Below, piece by piece: positions 7,685 through 14,796 of a stretch of 20,182 bases of DNA. Under the pieces are notes generated by a model. The model worked only from the letters and a program-made list of their open reading frames with translations. It searched no databases and had not been told where the DNA came from. This stretch comes from Spirochaetota bacterium (GTDB lineage Bacteria; Spirochaetota; Spirochaetia; Treponematales; Breznakiellaceae), in assembly GCA_023406985.1 (NCBI GenBank), contig JAEXTK010000302.1, positions 1-20,182 of the forward strand. Reading direction: 5' to 3'. How positions within the stretch are numbered: position 1 is the first letter of the stretch; each line of letters begins with the position of its first letter. A program made the translations under genes and the position numbers.

Positions 7685-8896
7685 GTGGGCAAACCGCTCG
7701 TTGACACGCTGAGAAAATTTACCGCCCCCGAATTCGTGTTCGGCTCGGGGGCGGCGTCCCTGGTCGGCGCCTATATCGCCAAATTCGGCGCGGCCCGGGT
7801 GTTGTTGGTCAGCGACCCGGGCGTGGCGGCCGCGGGTCACGCGTCGAGCGCGGCGGACCGTATCCGCGGAGCGGGCGTCGCGTGCGAGTCGTTCGAGGGC
7901 GTCACGCCCAACCCGCGGGACAAGGACGTGCGCACCGGCGCGCGCGAATACGCGCGGCACGGCTGCGACGCCATCGTCGCCGTCGGGGGCGGCAGCGTCA
8001 TCGATTGCGCCAAGGCCATAGGCCTCATGGCCGCCAACGACCTCGACGTGCTCGATTTTGAAGGCGTGGACGCGGTCCCCCTTCCGGGCCCGCCGCTCGT
8101 CTGCGTGCCGACCACCGCGGGCACGGCGGCCGATATTTCCCAATTCGCCATCATCAACGCCACCATGCGGCGGACCAAGCTCGCCATCGTCTCCAAGAAG
8201 GCGATCCCGGACGCGGCCCTCATCGACCCGGACACCACGGTGACGATGGATGCGGAACTCACCGCCGCGACCGGTATGGACGCCCTCACGCACGCCATTG
8301 AAGCCTACGTTTCCACCGCCTCGTCCGCGGTCACCGACCTGCACGCACTCGAATCGATGCGCCTCGTGGCCGAATTCCTGAGCCGCGCGGTAGCCGACGG
8401 GGAAGACCGGGAGGCGCGGAACGGCATGATGCTCGCGAGCCTATTCGCCGGCCTCGCGTTCTCCAACGCCGGCCTCGGTATCGTCCACGCCCTCGCCCAC
8501 GCGCTCGGCGGGGAGCTCGACCTGCCGCACGGCCTCTGCAACGCTTTGCTGCTGGAGAGCGCCATCGGCTTCAACTTCGACCACGCGGCGTCGCGGTACG
8601 GAACGGTCTTCCGCGCCCTGCAGGCCGGTTTCTCGCGGAGGAACGGCGGCGGCGCCGATCCTGAGGGGGCCCCGGAGACACCCGGTTCCCAGCGCTCCTC
8701 CCGCGCGGACCTCCTCGCCGCCCTGAAGCGCATCCGTCTTGAGGCGGGACTCGATCGAACTTTAGCGGATTTGGGGTTGTCGGCCGAAAAGCTTCCTTCC
8801 CTCGCGGCGAACGCGTATCGGGACCCCTGCCTGGCCACCAATCCGCGGTATCCATCCCTCGCTGATTTGGAGGCGATCTATGCGGGCTCGCTCTGA
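7685..8896 (+). CDS. ercA: Iron-containing alcohol dehydrogenase, ErcA-like (possibly regulatory)
   Basis: A 403-residue cytosolic group III (iron-type) alcohol dehydrogenase. The nucleotide-binding GGGSVID is at residues 101-107 and PTTAGTAAD at 142-150. The metal ligands of the family are all present: Asp199, His203, His268 and His282, with the conserved His272 between them, so the enzyme looks catalytically competent. The N-terminal KFTAPEFVFGSGA, VTPNPRDKDV and DFEGVD resemble ErcA, a dehydrogenase-like protein of the Pseudomonas aeruginosa ethanol-oxidation regulatory network. The gene order here, dehydrogenase then sensor, kinase and response regulator, supports that reading, but an ordinary catabolic dehydrogenase remains possible. 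A Gly/Pro/Ser-rich segment around residues 320-340 looks like a low-complexity insertion between C-terminal helices. The start is GTG with no well-spaced ribosome binding site. The end overlaps the sensor gene by 17 bases. Confidence 0.8.
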   Translation: MGKPLVDTLRKFTAPEFVFGSGAASLVGAYIAKFGAARVLLVSDPGVAAAGHASSAADRIRGAGVACESFEGVTPNPRDKDVRTGAREYARHGCDAIVAVGGGSVIDCAKAIGLMAANDLDVLDFEGVDAVPLPGPPLVCVPTTAGTAADISQFAIINATMRRTKLAIVSKKAIPDAALIDPDTTVTMDAELTAATGMDALTHAIEAYVSTASSAVTDLHALESMRLVAEFLSRAVADGEDREARNGMMLASLFAGLAFSNAGLGIVHALAHALGGELDLPHGLCNALLLESAIGFNFDHAASRYGTVFRALQAGFSRRNGGGADPEGAPETPGSQRSSRADLLAALKRIRLEAGLDRTLADLGLSAEKLPSLAANAYRDPCLATNPRYPSLADLEAIYAGSL

Positions 8897-10136
8897 CGCG
8901 CGGAAGCCGGCGCGCGAGCGGAGCGCGCTTTCCCCCGCGGGACGCATTCCGATCGTGTTCGTGATCGTCTGTTCGGCCGTGGCCATCGCCATAGAATTTT
9001 TCCTCTTCGCATCCTTGGGCCGCTCCTTCGCGACGGCCTACGAGGCCGAGCATCGGAATTCGTTGGTCCGCATGATGACCGTCGCGCGGTCCGCTATCGA
9101 CCCGACGTTGCGGGCCCTGAAGCGCGGGGCGGTGTCGCGGGAAGCGGCGCTCGAAGAAGTCCGCGCGACCGTCCGGCGGATGATGTACGTGGACCGCTAC
9201 GGGCCCAACTACGTGTTCATGAGTTCCTACGACGGCACCATGCTCGTCCAGCCGTACGACGTCGCGCGGGAGGGGACGAACCAATGGGACCTCCAGGACG
9301 AACGAGGCACCTATATCATCCGAGCCCTGACGGCCGCGGCCCTCCAAAAGCCGGAAGGATCCTTCGTGGTGTACTGGTTCTATCCGCCGGGGAAAAACCG
9401 CCAGGAACAGAAGACTTCCTACGTCATCGGCCTCCCGGAGCTCGGCGCGTACATCGGGACGGGCATGTACTCGCAGGCCCTCGCGCAGGAGACCGCCCGC
9501 ATCCTGGACCGGGCGACCGCGAGCAGCATCCTGCTCATGGCGTTCACCGCCGCCCTCGCGGTGTTCGCCACGAGGACGATACTCGCGACCAATCGACGCC
9601 TCGTGGACGACGTGGAGCGCCTCTCCGCCGCGGAGGGAGCGCTCGAAGTCTCGGAACGTAACCTGCGCGTGCTCTTCGATTCCATCGAAGACGCGGTCCT
9701 GGTGCACGGCGAGGACGGGCGGATACTGGAGGCGAATGAGGGCGCGGTCCGGATGTACGGCGTGTCCGCGGAGGTCCTGAAAACGATGACGGCGGTCGAC
9801 ATCACCGACGGCGAGGACGCGGAGGCCAGGGTGGCCGAAGTCCTCGCGAACTACCGGGAGCGGGGGACGCTCCGCTTCGATTGGCGGGCCCGCCGGCGTT
9901 CGGACGGTTCCCGCTTCGACGTGGAGATCTACCTCACGAGCGGCGCGTGGTTCGGCAAGCCCGCGATGATCGCGGTCGTGCGCGACGTCACGGAGCGTAG
10001 GCGCACTGAACGGTCGTTGCGCGAGCGCACCGCGGAGCTCGAGCGCTTCGAGCGGCTCGTCGTCGGCCGGGAGCTCAAGATGATCGAACTCAAGCGCCGT
10101 CTCGCCGGCTTCACGAACGAGGCACCGGATGCCTGA
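8880..10136 (+). CDS. Membrane sCache-PAS sensor protein lacking a kinase domain
   Basis: A 418-residue inner-membrane receptor. Transmembrane helix 1 spans about residues 24-46, followed by an extracytoplasmic domain to about residue 212 and helix 2 at about 215-232. The external domain carries DRYGPNYVFMSSYDGTML (105-122), GTNQWDLQD and an ELGAYIGTGMY strand, typical of single Cache domains of the sCache_2 type, which bind small carboxylates in characterised chemoreceptors and kinases. A cytosolic PAS domain (about 260-375) and a charged coiled coil (about 373-410) follow, and the protein ends without a DHp or ATPase domain, a methyl-accepting domain or a GGDEF domain. Output must therefore pass to a partner, most simply the kinase encoded next, whose gene overlaps by 8 bases. 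The ATG at 8880 has a GGAGG site 6 bases upstream inside the dehydrogenase gene. Confidence 0.87.
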   Translation: MRARSDARKPARERSALSPAGRIPIVFVIVCSAVAIAIEFFLFASLGRSFATAYEAEHRNSLVRMMTVARSAIDPTLRALKRGAVSREAALEEVRATVRRMMYVDRYGPNYVFMSSYDGTMLVQPYDVAREGTNQWDLQDERGTYIIRALTAAALQKPEGSFVVYWFYPPGKNRQEQKTSYVIGLPELGAYIGTGMYSQALAQETARILDRATASSILLMAFTAALAVFATRTILATNRRLVDDVERLSAAEGALEVSERNLRVLFDSIEDAVLVHGEDGRILEANEGAVRMYGVSAEVLKTMTAVDITDGEDAEARVAEVLANYRERGTLRFDWRARRRSDGSRFDVEIYLTSGAWFGKPAMIAVVRDVTERRRTERSLRERTAELERFERLVVGRELKMIELKRRLAGFTNEAPDA

Positions 10137-11769
10137 GCGCGCCGGCGAGAGGCCGGATTGGGAAGGCATCCGCAGGCGCTTCATCGGGCTCGACGAGAGC
10201 CTATCCCCGAAAAGCTACTATCCGCTGCTCAAGGAGCGCCTAGGCGAGCTCGAGGAGATCAGGACGTATCAGGAGCAGCGATCTGCGGCCTTGGTCAACC
10301 TGCTCGAGGACTTGGAGGACGAGCGCCGCAAGGCCGAGGAAAGCGAGGCGCGCCTCAAGGCCGCCTTCGGCAATCTTCCGTTCGCCTTCTGGTCGGTGGA
10401 CCGCGAGGGAAGGGTGCAGCTCGCCAACGAGATCGCGAGGAAACGGTACGGGCTGAGGATCGGCGGTTCCCTGGACGAGGCCGTGTCCTCGCGCCCAGCC
10501 GCGGCCGCCTTGCTCGAAGATTTCCGCGGCGCGCTCTCGGGGGAGGTGGAGCGCGTGGAGCGGCCCATGGCCGAGGGGCCCGCCGTACGGTGGCTCCAAT
10601 CCATAGCGGCGCCCATCACCGTGGACGGCGAGGTGGCCGGCGTCCTCGGCGTCGACATCGACGTATCCCGGCTCAAGCGGGCCGAGGCCTCCCTCGAGCG
10701 ACTCAACGAGGAACTGGAGTCCAAGGTGGCCGAGCGCACCGAACGCCTCGAGCGGAGCATCGAGGAGCTCAAGGATGCGCACGCGCGCCTCGTGATGTCG
10801 GAGAAGCTCGCGGCCTTCGGCCGGCTCACCGCCGGAGTGGCCCACGAACTCAATTCTCCGCTCGGGGCCCTCAAGTCATCGAGCGAGGTCCTGGAGAGCG
10901 CCGTCCGTTCGGCCTTATCCTCCGTGCCGGCCCTCATTGAGGACTTGGGCGAGGTTCCCTGGCCCCTCATGCGCGACTTCTTCGGCCGCGCGTTCGAGGA
11001 GGCCGCCAAATTGGACCGCGTCGCGGATCGGAAGGCCCGATCGCGGATCAGGGCGCGCCTCGCGGACCTGGGCGTAGACCAGCCGGATGCGGTGGCCGAA
11101 ATAGTGGAGGAAGGCGGCACCGCGGAGCTATTCGAAGTCGTCGCGGAACGGTTCGGGGTCGCCGCGGCCGTCCGCATGGTACGGGCCGCGGAGGTCGGGG
11201 CCACGATCGTGCGTTCGGCGCGGATCATCCTCCACGCGACCGAACGGGCGGCCGCGGTGGTCAGGACGCTCAAGAATTTCGAAATGGTCGAGCGGAACCG
11301 CGGGGAGGAATCGATCGAATTGCTCGACGTGGACGAGGAGATCCGCGCTACGGTGGACCTGTTCCGCGCTCGGATGCGGGAGGACGTCGAGGTCTCCTGC
11401 TCATTCAACGCGGGCGCCCTCGTGGCCGCGAGCCGCAGCTCCCTCTCCCAAGTCTGGGCGAACCTCATCACCAACGCCCTCCAAGCCATGGAGTACGCGG
11501 GGGCGCTCGAGATCCGGACCGGAAACGACGGGACTTCGGTGTGGGCGGAGATCGCGGACTCCGGACCGGGCATACCGGAAGATATCCAGGACCGCATCTT
11601 CGATCCGTTCTTCACGACGAAACCGCTCGGCGAGGGAACGGGCTTCGGCCTCTTCACGGCCAAGCACGTGGTGGAACGGCTCGGAGGCCGGATAACCTTC
11701 CGCAGCCAAAGCGGCCGCACCGTCTTCCGCGTGAGCCTCCCCCTGGCTGAAGCGGAGGGGCGGCCATGA
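10129..11769 (+). CDS. Cytosolic PAS-domain histidine kinase with enlarged DHp domain
   Basis: A 546-residue soluble kinase with no membrane helix. An N-terminal coiled coil (about residues 35-78) is followed by a PAS domain (about 75-185), a second coiled coil (about 186-225), the phosphoacceptor H-box LTAGVAHELNSPLG with His239, and a C-terminal HATPase_c domain with N-box Asn445 and Asn449, G1 DSGPGIP (477-483), F-box FDPFFTTKP and G2 GEGTGFGL (501-508). About 100 residues (roughly 260-360) separate the H-box helix from the matching second helix (IILHATERAAAVVRTLKNF), where ordinary kinases have a short turn; I recall a similar insert in some other bacterial PAS kinases. It is presumably activated by the membrane sensor encoded upstream and phosphorylates the response regulator encoded downstream, whose ATG overlaps this stop by 4 bases. 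Confidence 0.92.
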   Translation: MPERAGERPDWEGIRRRFIGLDESLSPKSYYPLLKERLGELEEIRTYQEQRSAALVNLLEDLEDERRKAEESEARLKAAFGNLPFAFWSVDREGRVQLANEIARKRYGLRIGGSLDEAVSSRPAAAALLEDFRGALSGEVERVERPMAEGPAVRWLQSIAAPITVDGEVAGVLGVDIDVSRLKRAEASLERLNEELESKVAERTERLERSIEELKDAHARLVMSEKLAAFGRLTAGVAHELNSPLGALKSSSEVLESAVRSALSSVPALIEDLGEVPWPLMRDFFGRAFEEAAKLDRVADRKARSRIRARLADLGVDQPDAVAEIVEEGGTAELFEVVAERFGVAAAVRMVRAAEVGATIVRSARIILHATERAAAVVRTLKNFEMVERNRGEESIELLDVDEEIRATVDLFRARMREDVEVSCSFNAGALVAASRSSLSQVWANLITNALQAMEYAGALEIRTGNDGTSVWAEIADSGPGIPEDIQDRIFDPFFTTKPLGEGTGFGLFTAKHVVERLGGRITFRSQSGRTVFRVSLPLAEAEGRP

Positions 11770-12164
11770 AGCGCGCGATCCTGTGCGTCGACGACGAGGC
11801 CCTCATCGTGCTTTCCCTCAAGCAAGAGCTCCGTAGCCATTACGGCGATCGTTTCATCTATGAGACCGCGCTCGGCGCCGAAGCGGCCCTGGAAACGATC
11901 GGGGACCTCAAGGCCGAGGGCGTGGAGGGCATCACGCTCATCACGGATTGGCTCATGCCCGGCATAAAGGGCGACGCGCTCATCGACCTCGCGCGCGATC
12001 GCGATCCGGACATCTACGCGGTGATCATCACGGGCCACGCCGACGTCGAGAGCCTCGATCGGCTCAGGGCCGGCGGTTCCCTCGTCGCGGTCCTCATGAA
12101 GCCGTGGAGCCGGACCGAGCTCATCGCCGCCGTGGAGGCCTGCCTCAGAGCCGCGACCGCCTGA
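11766..12164 (+). CDS. Single-domain response regulator
   Basis: A 132-residue CheY-like receiver domain with nothing attached. The acidic pair is Asp9-Asp10 in CVDDE, the phosphoacceptor is Asp61 in LITDWLMPG, the signalling Thr89 lies in IITGHAD and the conserved Lys112 in LMKPW. With no DNA-binding, enzymatic or RNA-binding output domain it must act by protein contact: a further relay partner, an enzyme such as the neighbouring ErcA-like dehydrogenase, or the flagellar switch are all possible. It is translationally coupled to the kinase by an ATGA overlap. Its last 20 bases overlap the end of the convergent EamA gene on the other strand. Confidence 0.94.
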   Translation: MKRAILCVDDEALIVLSLKQELRSHYGDRFIYETALGAEAALETIGDLKAEGVEGITLITDWLMPGIKGDALIDLARDRDPDIYAVIITGHADVESLDRLRAGGSLVAVLMKPWSRTELIAAVEACLRAATA

Positions 12165-13020
12165 CGCCGATGACGGAGGAGACGGTGACCGCCGCGAGGA
12201 TCACGGCGCCGCCGGCTATGGAGGACGCCGCCGGCCGTTCTCCGGTCGCGAGCAGGACCCAGACCGGATTCAAGACCGGTTCGATGACCGCGGCGAGCAT
12301 GGCCTGGACGGCGCTGACGCGGCGGATGCCGTAGGCGAAGAGGAGCGAGGCGATCCCTATCTGGAGGACTCCCAACGTGAGGACCGCGGCGGCCGCGCCC
12401 GCGGTGACGGTCGGGGGATGAACGAAGGCGAAGGGGAGCCCGACGGCCGCGGTCAGGAGATGGGAGAGGAGGATGGAATCCTCCGGCCGTCCGTCCTTCT
12501 GCATGCGCATGAACACGGAGTAGGACCCGAAGGTGAGGCCCGAAATCACCGCGACGCTGTCGCCGACGAACGACACGGCGGTGAGTCCGTCCTTGAAGAA
12601 GAGTAGGAGGCCGCAGAGTATGGCGACGAGGGCGCCCCAGTGCTCGGCGCGCGGTTTTTCCTTCACCAGTATCCAACCGAGCAGGGCCGCGTAGACCGGG
12701 GCCGCGTACTGGAGGAGGATGGCGTTGGCCGAAGAGGTGAGCTTGTTCGCGGTCACGAACAGCAGCATGGTCGCCGCGTTCGCGAAAGCCGCCCCCCAGA
12801 GCGCGAACCGGTCCTCCCCCGTGCGCCGGGGGGCGGCGGAGGCGCCTCCCCGGCCCGGGGCGAAGGCGCGCGCGGCGAGCATGAAGAGCGCGGCCACGAG
12901 GCTCCGCCCCCCCGCGATGATCATGGGATGCCAGTCCACGAGCTTGATGAAGAGACCGCCGATGCTCCACAGGGTCGCGCACGCGATGATCGCGGCGAGC
13001 CCCTTCGTTGTCCTGTCCAT
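12145..13020 (-). CDS. EamA/DMT-family transporter
   Basis: A 291-residue inner-membrane protein of the drug/metabolite transporter superfamily, with about ten predicted helices arranged as two EamA repeats. Recognisable stretches are the N-terminal LAAIIACATLWSIGGLFIKL, the ALLGWILVKEKPRAEHWGAL loop that ends the first repeat, and AMLAAVIEPVLNPVWVLLATGE in the second. Related proteins export amino acids, purines or other metabolites; the substrate here cannot be assigned. The frame opens 17 codons further upstream, but ATG at 13020 has a GGAGGAA site directly before it and begins a normal membrane-protein N-terminus. It is divergent from the flagellar operon and convergent with the response regulator. 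Confidence 0.9.
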   Translation of the reverse strand: MDRTTKGLAAIIACATLWSIGGLFIKLVDWHPMIIAGGRSLVAALFMLAARAFAPGRGGASAAPRRTGEDRFALWGAAFANAATMLLFVTANKLTSSANAILLQYAAPVYAALLGWILVKEKPRAEHWGALVAILCGLLLFFKDGLTAVSFVGDSVAVISGLTFGSYSVFMRMQKDGRPEDSILLSHLLTAAVGLPFAFVHPPTVTAGAAAAVLTLGVLQIGIASLLFAYGIRRVSAVQAMLAAVIEPVLNPVWVLLATGERPAASSIAGGAVILAAVTVSSVIGVRRSRL

Positions 13021-13042
13021 GGTTCCTCCGGAGAGTCCGTCG

Positions 13043-13071
13043 ATCCTACCGGAATAGGCGTCCTTTCGCAA
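13043..13071 (-). promoter_or_regulatory. Candidate promoter for the EamA transporter
   Basis: On the minus strand TTGCGA (13071-13066) and TAGGAT (13048-13043) are 17 bases apart, each matching its consensus at 4 of 6 positions, about 22 bases before the EamA ATG. This is weak support from position and spacing only. Confidence 0.3.
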
Positions 13072-13099
13072 TCAAGCGCGGCCGGAATCCGGCCGATAG
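13072..13099 (+). promoter_or_regulatory. Candidate sigma-28-like flagellar promoter for flgF
   Basis: GCCGATAG at 13092-13099 matches the flagellar sigma-28 -10 consensus GCCGATAA at 7 of 8 positions. Sixteen bases upstream is TCAA (13072-13075), a partial match to the -35 core TAAA. Transcription would begin very close to the GGAGG site of flgF, giving a short leader. The -10 element is good and the -35 poor. Confidence 0.4.
13079..13095. repeat. 17-base perfect palindrome in the EamA-flgF intergenic region
   Basis: CGGCCGGAATCCGGCCG has 8-base arms around one central base. It overlaps the first half of the candidate flagellar -10 element and lies 23 bases upstream of the flgF start. It could be an operator that occludes the promoter, a hairpin, or coincidence in GC-rich DNA. 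Confidence 0.5.
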
Positions 13100-13118
13100 T
13101 AGTCTTGGAGGAACACCC

Positions 13119-13970
13119 TTGATCAGAGGTTGGTATACGGGCGCGAGCGGCATGACCGCGCAACAGTGGCGACTGGACGCGGTGTCGAACAACCTGGCGA
13201 ACGTGGACGTGGACGGCTACAAGAAAGACACCGCGGTGCACAAGGCCTTCCCCGAACTCCTCATGCGCCGCCTGAACGACGACGGGGTGTACCGCCATCC
13301 CTTCGGGTCCGCGGACGCGGCGCCCATCGTCGGCAAGATCGGAACGGGCGTGGAGCTCAACGAGCTCTTCACCAGTTTCGAGCAGGGCGCCATGAAGGAG
13401 ACCGAAAACGATTTCGATATCGCCCTGGACGGGAAGGGCTTCATGTCCGTCGCCACGCCGCAGGGCGAACGCTATACCCGCAACGGGTCCTTCCAGCTCG
13501 GCAAGGAAGGGTACCTGGAAACGAAGGAAGGCTACCCGGTACTCGGCGAGAACGGGCCGATCAAGGTGAAGGCCAACAACTTCATGGTGGACAAGGACGG
13601 CAAGGTCTGGGTAAACGCCGAGTACGCCGACGGCGATCCCACCCGCCTCGTATCCAAGGAAAACAACGCCTGGGGCCGGACCGTCCTCCTGGATACCCTC
13701 AAGATCGTGGAGTTCGACCTGGACCGGTACCTCGCCAAGCAGGGCTCGAGCCTCTACCGTTCCACCGACGTCTCGGGGGACGCGCGCGTGATCGAGGCCG
13801 GTAGGCGGCCCAAGGTGGTCCAGGGCTTCGTGGAGGCTTCCAACGTGAACCCCGTGACCGAGATGGTCCAGATGATCGAAGTGAACCGCGCCTACGAGGC
13901 GAACCAGAAAGTCGTCCAGGCCGAGGACTCCATGCTCGGCAAGCTCATCAATGAAGTCGTGCGCGTGTAG
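13119..13970 (+). CDS. flgF: Flagellar basal-body rod protein FlgF-like
   Basis: A 283-residue proximal rod protein of the flagellar rod/hook family, exported by the flagellar type III apparatus and assembled in the periplasm. The N-terminal GWYTGASGMTAQQ and AVSNNLANVDVDGYKKD, and the C-terminal EASNVNPVTEMVQMIEVNRAYE and QAEDSMLGKLINEV, are the paired coiled-coil signatures at the two ends of the family, with the variable D1 domain between. The only start that keeps the conserved N-terminus is TTG at 13119, preceded by GGAGG at 7-base spacing; starting at the next ATG would remove part of the rod motif. The reading frame is open further upstream into the EamA promoter region. It is followed 14 bases later by flgG, as in the spirochaete flgF-flgG order. 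Confidence 0.92.
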   Translation: MIRGWYTGASGMTAQQWRLDAVSNNLANVDVDGYKKDTAVHKAFPELLMRRLNDDGVYRHPFGSADAAPIVGKIGTGVELNELFTSFEQGAMKETENDFDIALDGKGFMSVATPQGERYTRNGSFQLGKEGYLETKEGYPVLGENGPIKVKANNFMVDKDGKVWVNAEYADGDPTRLVSKENNAWGRTVLLDTLKIVEFDLDRYLAKQGSSLYRSTDVSGDARVIEAGRRPKVVQGFVEASNVNPVTEMVQMIEVNRAYEANQKVVQAEDSMLGKLINEVVRV

Positions 13971-13984
13971 CGCCGGAGGAATGA

Positions 13985-14779
13985 ATGGTTAGGAGCCTTT
14001 GGACCGGAGCTTCCGGCATGATCGGCCAGCAGGCCAACATCGATACGATCTCCAACAACCTCGCGAACGTCAACACGTCGGGCTTCAAGAAGATGCGGGC
14101 CGACTTCGAGGATCTGCTCTACCAGACGATCCGGACCGCGGGCACGCCCGCCACCGAGGACACGGTCACGCCGGTAGGCGTCCAGATGGGCCACGGCGTC
14201 AAGGTCGGAGCCACCCAGCGCATGTTCACCCAGGGTGCCCTGCAGAATACGGAGAACGTGACCGACCTGGCCATCCAGGGCGACGGGTTCTTCCGTATCC
14301 AGATGTACGACGGCAGCTACGCCTATAGCCGGGACGGGTCCTTCAAGATCGATTCCGACGGCAGGCTCGTCACCTCCAACGGGTACAAGGTCCTGCCGGA
14401 CATCGTCTTGCCGGAGGGCTTCATCCCCGAGACCCTGACCGTCTCGGCCGACGGCCGCGTGTCGGTGAAGGTCCCCGGCCGCGACGATCCTATCCTCGTC
14501 GGCCAGATGGAACTCTACCGCTTCGCCAACCCCGTGGGCCTCACCGCCGTCGGCGAGAACCTCTACAAGCTCTCCAACGCCTCGGGCGATCCCATTCCCG
14601 GCCGGCCCGGCTTTGACGGCATGGGCAAGCTGGTCCACAAATTCTTGGAAATGTCGAACGTCTCGGTCGTGCGCGAGATGGTGAACCTCATCGTCGCGCA
14701 GCGGGCCTACGAGTTCAACTCCAAGACCATCCAGACGAGCGACAACATGCTCGGCATCGCGACCGGCCTCAAGCGCTGA
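13985..14779 (+). CDS. flgG: Flagellar distal rod protein FlgG
   Basis: A 264-residue distal rod protein, the usual length. The N-terminus MVRSLWTGASGMIGQQANIDTI is followed by SNNLANVNTSGFKK. GDGFFRIQ and the DGSYAYSRDGSFKID segment sit in the middle, and the C-terminal MSNVSVVREMVNLIVAQRAYEF and TSDNMLGIATGLKR close the family pattern. It polymerises on the proximal rod to form the drive shaft crossing the periplasm; in spirochaetes this supports periplasmic flagella. A GGAGGA site lies just before the ATG at 13985. Confidence 0.96.
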   Translation: MVRSLWTGASGMIGQQANIDTISNNLANVNTSGFKKMRADFEDLLYQTIRTAGTPATEDTVTPVGVQMGHGVKVGATQRMFTQGALQNTENVTDLAIQGDGFFRIQMYDGSYAYSRDGSFKIDSDGRLVTSNGYKVLPDIVLPEGFIPETLTVSADGRVSVKVPGRDDPILVGQMELYRFANPVGLTAVGENLYKLSNASGDPIPGRPGFDGMGKLVHKFLEMSNVSVVREMVNLIVAQRAYEFNSKTIQTSDNMLGIATGLKR

Positions 14780-14796
14780 ACGGGTAGGGAGTGATC

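Noticed and set aside
10269..12038. 589-codon minus-strand frame opposite the histidine kinase
   Set aside because: The product is Ser/Arg/Ala-rich low complexity, antisense to a kinase with intact H, N, G1, F and G2 boxes.
13008..13118. Upstream ATG for flgF giving a 37-residue extension
   Set aside because: The extension is Arg-rich, crosses the promoter region and precedes the conserved rod N-terminus, which begins at the TTG with its own ribosome binding site.
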